Part shown: positions 60,229 through 64,000 of the stretch, one piece after another
How the letters are laid out: the number at the start of each line of letters is the position of its first letter
Numbering within the stretch: the stretch's first letter is position 1
NCBI RefSeq assembly: GCF_039543385.1
Contig: NZ_BAABJQ010000019.1
Span: 62,001 to 126,000, forward strand
Direction of reading: 5' to 3'
Length of the DNA stretch: 64,000 nucleotides
From: Rugosimonospora acidiphila
GTDB taxonomy: Bacteria; Actinomycetota; Actinomycetes; Mycobacteriales; Micromonosporaceae
Program-made: the position numbers and the translations under genes
Notes under the pieces: model-generated
The model's database searches: none
What the model was told of the DNA's origin: nothing
What the model saw: only the letters and a program-made list of their open reading frames with translations

Positions 60229-61080
60229 ATGAACGATCAGCGCGATCAGTTTGCGGAGCTATCGACGGTGAGAATGTGCTTTCGCGACGAGGGGGACCCG
60301 TCGGGGGAGGCGCTGCTGCTGATTATGGGACTCAGCTCGCAGCTGATCCATTGGCCGCAAGAGATCGTCGACGCGCTCGGCGAGCGGGGCTACCGGGTGA
60401 TCCGTCCCGACAACCGCGACAGCGGTCTGACGGAATGGAAGACCGCGCCGAGTCAGTACTACCTGGCGGCGGTCGCGCGTGACACGATCGAGCTGCTCGA
60501 CCATCTGGGCATTGAGCAGGCGCACGTTGTCGGCGCCTCGATGGGCGGGATGGTTGCCCAGCGGCTCGCGATCGATTACATGCCGCGCGTGCTCAGCCTC
60601 TGCTCGATCATGAGCACGCCGCACATCGCCATCGGTATGGCCGACGGCGATGTGCTGCAAGAGCTGACTAAACCGCTTCCACCGGATCGCGGGGCCGCCA
60701 TCGCGCAGATCGCTGACCTGTACGCGACTATCGGTTCGAAAACCTATGCGGACAGCGAGCGCGAGCGCCGCCTCGCCCTGGCAACACAGGCATACGACCG
60801 CGCGCAGCACCCCGAAGGAGGGACACGCCAGGTCACCGCAGCCCTGATCGCGCCCGACCGCACGGGCGGTCTTCAGCAGTTGACGCTCCCGGCATTGGTG
60901 ATCCACGGTGCCGAGGATCCACTGATCAGAATCGCTGGCGGTGAGGCGACCCACGCCGCGCTCGCCAACTCGACCTACCTGCCGCTCGACGCGATGGGCC
61001 ATGACCTACCCGCCCCGTTCCTCGACCAGATCGTCGCGGGCATCATCGAGAACGCCGCACGCGCGACCACCCGCGTTTGA
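60229..61080 (+). CDS. Alpha/beta hydrolase
   Basis: 283 aa. Oxyanion-hole region LLLIMGLSSQ, nucleophile elbow GASMGG (Ser about residue 105), acid Asp candidate in HGAEDPLI, catalytic His in AMGHDLP. The ATG at 60229 follows GAGAGAGG. Single gene between mobile-element remnants; substrate unknown (esterase, lactonase or aclacinomycin-methylesterase-like are possible). Confidence 0.88.
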   Translation: MNDQRDQFAELSTVRMCFRDEGDPSGEALLLIMGLSSQLIHWPQEIVDALGERGYRVIRPDNRDSGLTEWKTAPSQYYLAAVARDTIELLDHLGIEQAHVVGASMGGMVAQRLAIDYMPRVLSLCSIMSTPHIAIGMADGDVLQELTKPLPPDRGAAIAQIADLYATIGSKTYADSERERRLALATQAYDRAQHPEGGTRQVTAALIAPDRTGGLQQLTLPALVIHGAEDPLIRIAGGEATHAALANSTYLPLDAMGHDLPAPFLDQIVAGIIENAARATTRV

Positions 61081-61116
61081 GCCTTGGGTTTGAGCTAGTG
61101 CTCTGACCACGAACGT

Positions 61117-61335
61117 TCACGGTGGATATCCGGCGAGGCGTTCGAGGATCTCATCCGCGGTCCTGATCCACACGTATGGCTTCGGATCGGTGTTCCAGAT
61201 GGCGATCCACCTGCGGATATCGGCTTCCAGAGCGCGGACCGATCTGTGGGCGCCTCGTCGGATTTTCTTGTTCGTCAGCTCGGAGAACCACCGCTCGGCG
61301 AGGTTCAGCCAGGATGAGCCGTGCGGGGTGAAATG
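61117..61335 (-). pseudogene. IS630-family transposase, 3' remnant
   Basis: Reads HFTPHGSSWLNLAERWFSEL and ends ADEILERLAGYPP, the C-terminal catalytic block of IS630 transposases with the final acidic residue (E in ERWF). The 5' two-thirds are absent, replaced by a PhyH fragment. Confidence 0.8.
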
Positions 61336-61435
61336 CAGAAGAATCGCCCGACGGGACGTCTTCCTCACCGTCGACGATGCGACCGGGCACTTCTGGGTCG
61401 AGGCCCGGTTGGCCAAGCGTGCGACCCGCCCGCGG

Positions 61436-61684
61436 TCAGTGTGGCTCGGGGTGCTGCCACCCCTCGCCGCAGGGACCGCCGTCAGCCGACTCGTCGATGG
61501 TGACGTCGTCACCGGCGGAAGTCAGGAGGGGTTGGTAGAACCGGGCGACCTCACGGCTGGTCGTCGGCACGTAGTGGAAGATCAGGGACCGGCGGAACCG
61601 GTCGACGCTGGTGTTGGGCCTCGAACCGTGTACCAGGCTGCCGTGGAAGAACAACACGTCCCCGGCCTTCATCTCGGTCTGCAC
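61436..61684 (-). pseudogene. PhyH-family dioxygenase, 3' fragment
   Basis: 82 codons: AGDVLFFHGSLVHGSRPNTS, then RFRRSLIFHYVPTTSREVA to a normal-looking stop. It contains the distal His and the 2-oxoglutarate Arg of a PhyH protein but not the HxD motif. Different from the intact PhyH at 40759. Confidence 0.7.
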
Positions 61685-61702
61685 CTGCGATAGTCCATCC
61701 CC

Positions 61703-61783
61703 TGTACTTCTCGACCCGCTTCAAGCGCCATACGGGGTTGAACCCCACGGCCTACCGGGAACGGCCACACCGGTCGGACTGAG
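61703..61783 (+). pseudogene. AraC-family regulator, last ~26 codons
   Basis: LYFSTRFKRHTGLNPTAYRE to a stop codon is the invariant C-terminal recognition-helix region of AraC regulators. The rest of the gene is missing. Confidence 0.75.
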
Positions 61784-61958
61784 CTGGGGTACGTCCGCGA
61801 CGAGGACCGTGCGTGCGGCACCACCCGGGCGACTGACATTCACGAAGACCGCCGTGACCGGCTGCTTACTGGGAGCACATCGACGCCGCCGGCGATGTCA
61901 CCTCAACGGTCTCGTCCCCGAGGCGTCAGGGCTCGATGCGCCGCCCGGTTTTTGAGCG

Positions 61959-62264
61959 CTACAGGCTCGACCCGAACTGCGCCGGAGGTGCCCGGGTGGG
62001 TGGATCGACCCGGGCACCTCGGCGGTTACCGTTGGGCGAGCGCGCTCGCGCGCAGGGCCGCGCCGCGCAAGGCCGAGGTCTCCGCGTCCGGGCTGCGGAC
62101 CACGGTGACGCGCCCGGCGACCTCCGCGTCGGCGCTCCGGATGCCCTGCCCGAGCGGTGGGGCGACGAACTGCCAGGCCGCGCTGATCCCGCCGCCAAGC
62201 ACGAGGACCGAGGCCTCGAAGCGCCGTAGCCATGGTGCCAGGGTGCGGCCCAGCAGGCGGTTCG
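61959..62264. repeat. Long direct repeat, copy 2 (ROK gene 3' end)
   Basis: About 305 bp nearly identical to 11678-11983, including the terminator hairpin region. A few substitutions, one of which shortens the stem by two pairs. Confidence 0.9.
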
Positions 62265-62265
62265 C
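62026..62265 (-). pseudogene. ROK kinase, duplicated 3' fragment
   Basis: About 80 codons (LLGRTLAPWLRRFEASVLVL to LRGAALRASALAQR) matching the C-terminus of the ROK kinase at 11745-12641. Upstream sequence is unrelated, so there is no complete gene. Confidence 0.85.
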
Positions 62266-62439
62266 TTTGTACGACGCCGTGGCAAAGGACGACATGGCCG
62301 CGCCGGGAGGTGGTGGCACTGCGCATAACCGGCCGCAGGAGCTGCTCGGCGAGCCGACCGTGGCGAAGGGTCGCCACAGCGTCGAACCAGCGGTAACGAC
62401 GTCGTCCTTGACGCGCTCCTGTACGTCTGCGCACCGAGA

Positions 62440-62625
62440 CCGCGTGCCGGCGGGGCGGTGCACTCGGGGGCACGCTGGATCCTGGTGCGGCGCAAACTAC
62501 TGCCCGTACTACCGCACTCCCGGCGGCGGAACGTGCGGCGACTGCGTACTGACGCCGGAGCCGGTCCGGCGACGGCAGTGGCAGGCGGTACTCAACCGCT
62601 GGGGCGCACCACCGCCGCACAGCGC
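62440..62625 (+). pseudogene. FhuF-like [2Fe-2S] C-terminal fragment
   Basis: CGANYCPYYRTPGGGTCGDC resembles the C-terminal cluster motif of ferric-siderophore reductases (CC-x10-CxxC). It is followed by VRRRQWQAVLNRW. No upstream part of such a protein is present. Tentative. Confidence 0.45.
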
Positions 62626-62642
62626 CAGCAACGGCGGGGAGT

Positions 62643-62852
62643 TCACGCCGCTTCGGCCGGCCCCGATGCCGTTTCGGGCTCCTCCGCGGCGACCGGTCCC
62701 ATCAACTCCTGCAGCACCTGCAGGGCACCGCTGATGCGCAGCATGGTGGCCTGCAACTCGGTCCGGCGCCGGTCCAGGTCGGCGAGCATCGTCTCGCCGT
62801 TGCGGTACTCCTGGGTGAGCTGCTCGATCCGTTCCCGCAATTGTTCTCTCAT
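62643..62852 (-). CDS. Small coiled-coil protein
   Basis: 69 aa, almost wholly charged helix: REQLRERIEQLTQEYRNGET, then LADLDRRRTELQATMLRISG, a likely coiled coil (residues 3-52), with an acidic Ala-rich tail. The ATG overlaps the stop of the S74-domain gene upstream (ATGA), so the two are made together and may interact. Confidence 0.75.
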   Translation of the reverse strand: MREQLRERIEQLTQEYRNGETMLADLDRRRTELQATMLRISGALQVLQELMGPVAAEEPETASGPAEAA

Positions 62853-64000
62853 CGGTCAGCCTTCGTCTCGAGGAGGGCCAGGCGGCCCTCCAGTTCCTTG
62901 ACCGCCTGCACGAGCACGGCGGTGAGCTTGCTGTAGTCCACGGCCAGCAGGCCGCTCCCGTCGGTAGTGACCAGCTCGGGCAGCACCTCCGCGACGTCCT
63001 GGGCGATGACGCCGACCTGCCGCGTCCGGCTCGCTCCCGGCAGCACGTCGCGCAGTGCCTCCTCGGTCCAGGCGAAGCGGACGCCGCGCAGGCGACCGAT
63101 GGCCCCGAGCGCGTCCTCCAGTTCGGTGACGTCCGTCTTCAGCCGCGCGTCCGATGGGCCTAAGAGGCTTCCCGAGTAGTAGACGCTTCCGACGACGCTG
63201 ATGCCGAGGTTCGTGATGCCGAGTCTGGTTCCGCCGTTGCAGAAGATGGATACGAAGTGGTTCGACCAGGTGCCGAGGGCGAGGCCGCTGATCGCAGGGT
63301 AGGAGGCCAGGCCGGGGAGCCCGGTCCAGTTCATGAGGGGGTTCACGGCGAACCCCGCGTCAATGGTCGAGGTGTGCATCCTCAGCTGCACCCGGTCGTT
63401 GCCGTACAGGTCAAGTATTTCGTCATACGAGGAGTTCGGCGCCAGTGGCCAGGCGCCGTTGGCGCTCGGGGACATGGTCCCGATGCCCACCACGCCGGTC
63501 TGGGTCACGACCAGCCGCGCCTTGCCGCTGGTCGCCAGGGTGAGCGGGTGGGACGAGGCCGTCCCGATGATCTGGCCGCCCGGAGCGCCGAAGAACCCCC
63601 CGTTGTGGGCCATTATCCGGCCGTCGACGGCGTCGGTGCGCACGGAGACCTTGGCGCTCGGATCGCCGTGCACGTCGAGGACGCGAACCCAGCCGTCCCC
63701 GTTCTCCACGGCCGCCGTGCCCACCCCCACCTGGCCTTTCGCGTCGATGAGCAGGGCGGGCGCCGCAATGGTGCCGTCGGCGGGGAAGACCTGCATGGTG
63801 CCGGTGACCTGGAGCGTGGCCGTGGGGTTGGTGGTGCCGATGCCGACGTTGCCGTTCTGGCCGATGAACATCCGGGGCGTGGCGTTGGTGATCAGGCTGA
63901 CCGGGTGGTTGGTCTTGGTGCCGATGATCTGGCCGGCCGGGGCTCCGTACATGCCGGTGTTGTGGACCATGATGCGGGTGTCGATGCCGGCGGCGCGGAC
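62849..64000 (-). CDS. Beta-rich fibre-like protein with S74 intramolecular chaperone domain (5' incomplete)
   Basis: At least 383 codons, open to the window edge. Repeated short motifs VGIGTTNPTATLQVTG, QVGVGTA and GVVGIGTMSP alternate with GGQIIGT-type loops, typical of trimeric tail-fibre/adhesin stalks. The C-terminus (about the last 110 residues) is a Peptidase_S74/endosialidase chaperone: the Ser-Asp of SDARLKTDVTEL is the self-cleavage site, followed by GVIAQDVAEVLPELV and DYSKLTAVLVQAVKELEGRL. After trimerisation the chaperone would be cut off. No phage structural genes are visible in the window. Confidence 0.85.
   Translation of the reverse strand, partial: VRAAGIDTRIMVHNTGMYGAPAGQIIGTKTNHPVSLITNATPRMFIGQNGNVGIGTTNPTATLQVTGTMQVFPADGTIAAPALLIDAKGQVGVGTAAVENGDGWVRVLDVHGDPSAKVSVRTDAVDGRIMAHNGGFFGAPGGQIIGTASSHPLTLATSGKARLVVTQTGVVGIGTMSPSANGAWPLAPNSSYDEILDLYGNDRVQLRMHTSTIDAGFAVNPLMNWTGLPGLASYPAISGLALGTWSNHFVSIFCNGGTRLGITNLGISVVGSVYYSGSLLGPSDARLKTDVTELEDALGAIGRLRGVRFAWTEEALRDVLPGASRTRQVGVIAQDVAEVLPELVTTDGSGLLAVDYSKLTAVLVQAVKELEGRLALLETKADR

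Overview
The window is GC-rich with strongly GC-biased third codon positions. Start codons are often GTG, and overlapping GTGA/ATGA junctions are common. Lipoprotein-type solute-binding proteins, a Tat-exported hydrolase and a HemD-winged-helix regulator of the NnaR type all point to a filamentous actinobacterium. Micromonosporaceae or Streptomyces relatives are plausible, but I cannot name the genus from sequence alone. No rRNA, tRNA or CRISPR array was seen.

Left part (1-15.4 kb). The end of one sugar ABC transporter (permease at 10-852) is followed by a trehalose synthase. It converges on a binding protein-permease-permease operon whose MalF-type permease carries an extra extracellular beta-sandwich-like domain. 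Next come an NnaR-like HemD-winged-helix regulator, an AMP-ligase, an IspH, and a ROK kinase/LacI regulator/PMI-like gene set on the minus strand.

Carbohydrate regions (11.7-23.7 and 26.5-41.7 kb). These are two parallel sugar-acquisition loci. Each has secreted glycoside hydrolase(s), a binding protein plus two permeases, an extended SDR, a D-galactonate-dehydratase-like enolase-superfamily enzyme, and its own LacI-type regulator. Locus 1 has one perfect palindromic operator (core CGTTATCGATAACG) in the divergent promoter region. Locus 2 has four exact copies of TGAACCGGTTCA in front of, or inside, its transcription units, defining a small local regulon. Locus 2 also carries GH16, GH3, a CBM32-GH16 protein, an SGNH esterase, an apionate-lactonase-like protein and a PhyH-type dioxygenase. 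The inferred flow is polymer cleavage outside the cell, ABC uptake, sugar oxidation by the SDR, lactone opening, then dehydration to a 2-keto-3-deoxy acid. The kinase/aldolase steps for that acid are not in the window.

Between and right of these lie a Cmx-like chloramphenicol exporter abutting an IS481 remnant (24.8-26.1 kb) and a debris strip (41.7-44.1 kb: recombinase, transporter and IS630 relics around a DUF3152 lipoprotein). At 44.3-53.8 kb an internally deleted copy of a very large secreted protein, an ABC exporter and a double-XRE regulator precede the intact 1580-residue protein. That protein has a YncE-like propeller interrupted by three tandem LamG-like domains, followed by a phosphoesterase domain. 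Then come a quinone oxidoreductase/SnoaL-like/LysR set, a PadR/membrane-protein pair, an alpha/beta hydrolase, and a gene graveyard (59-62.6 kb) that includes a duplicate of the 3' end of the ROK gene 50 kb away. The right edge is an incomplete gene with an endosialidase-type (S74) autochaperone domain, coupled to a small coiled-coil protein.
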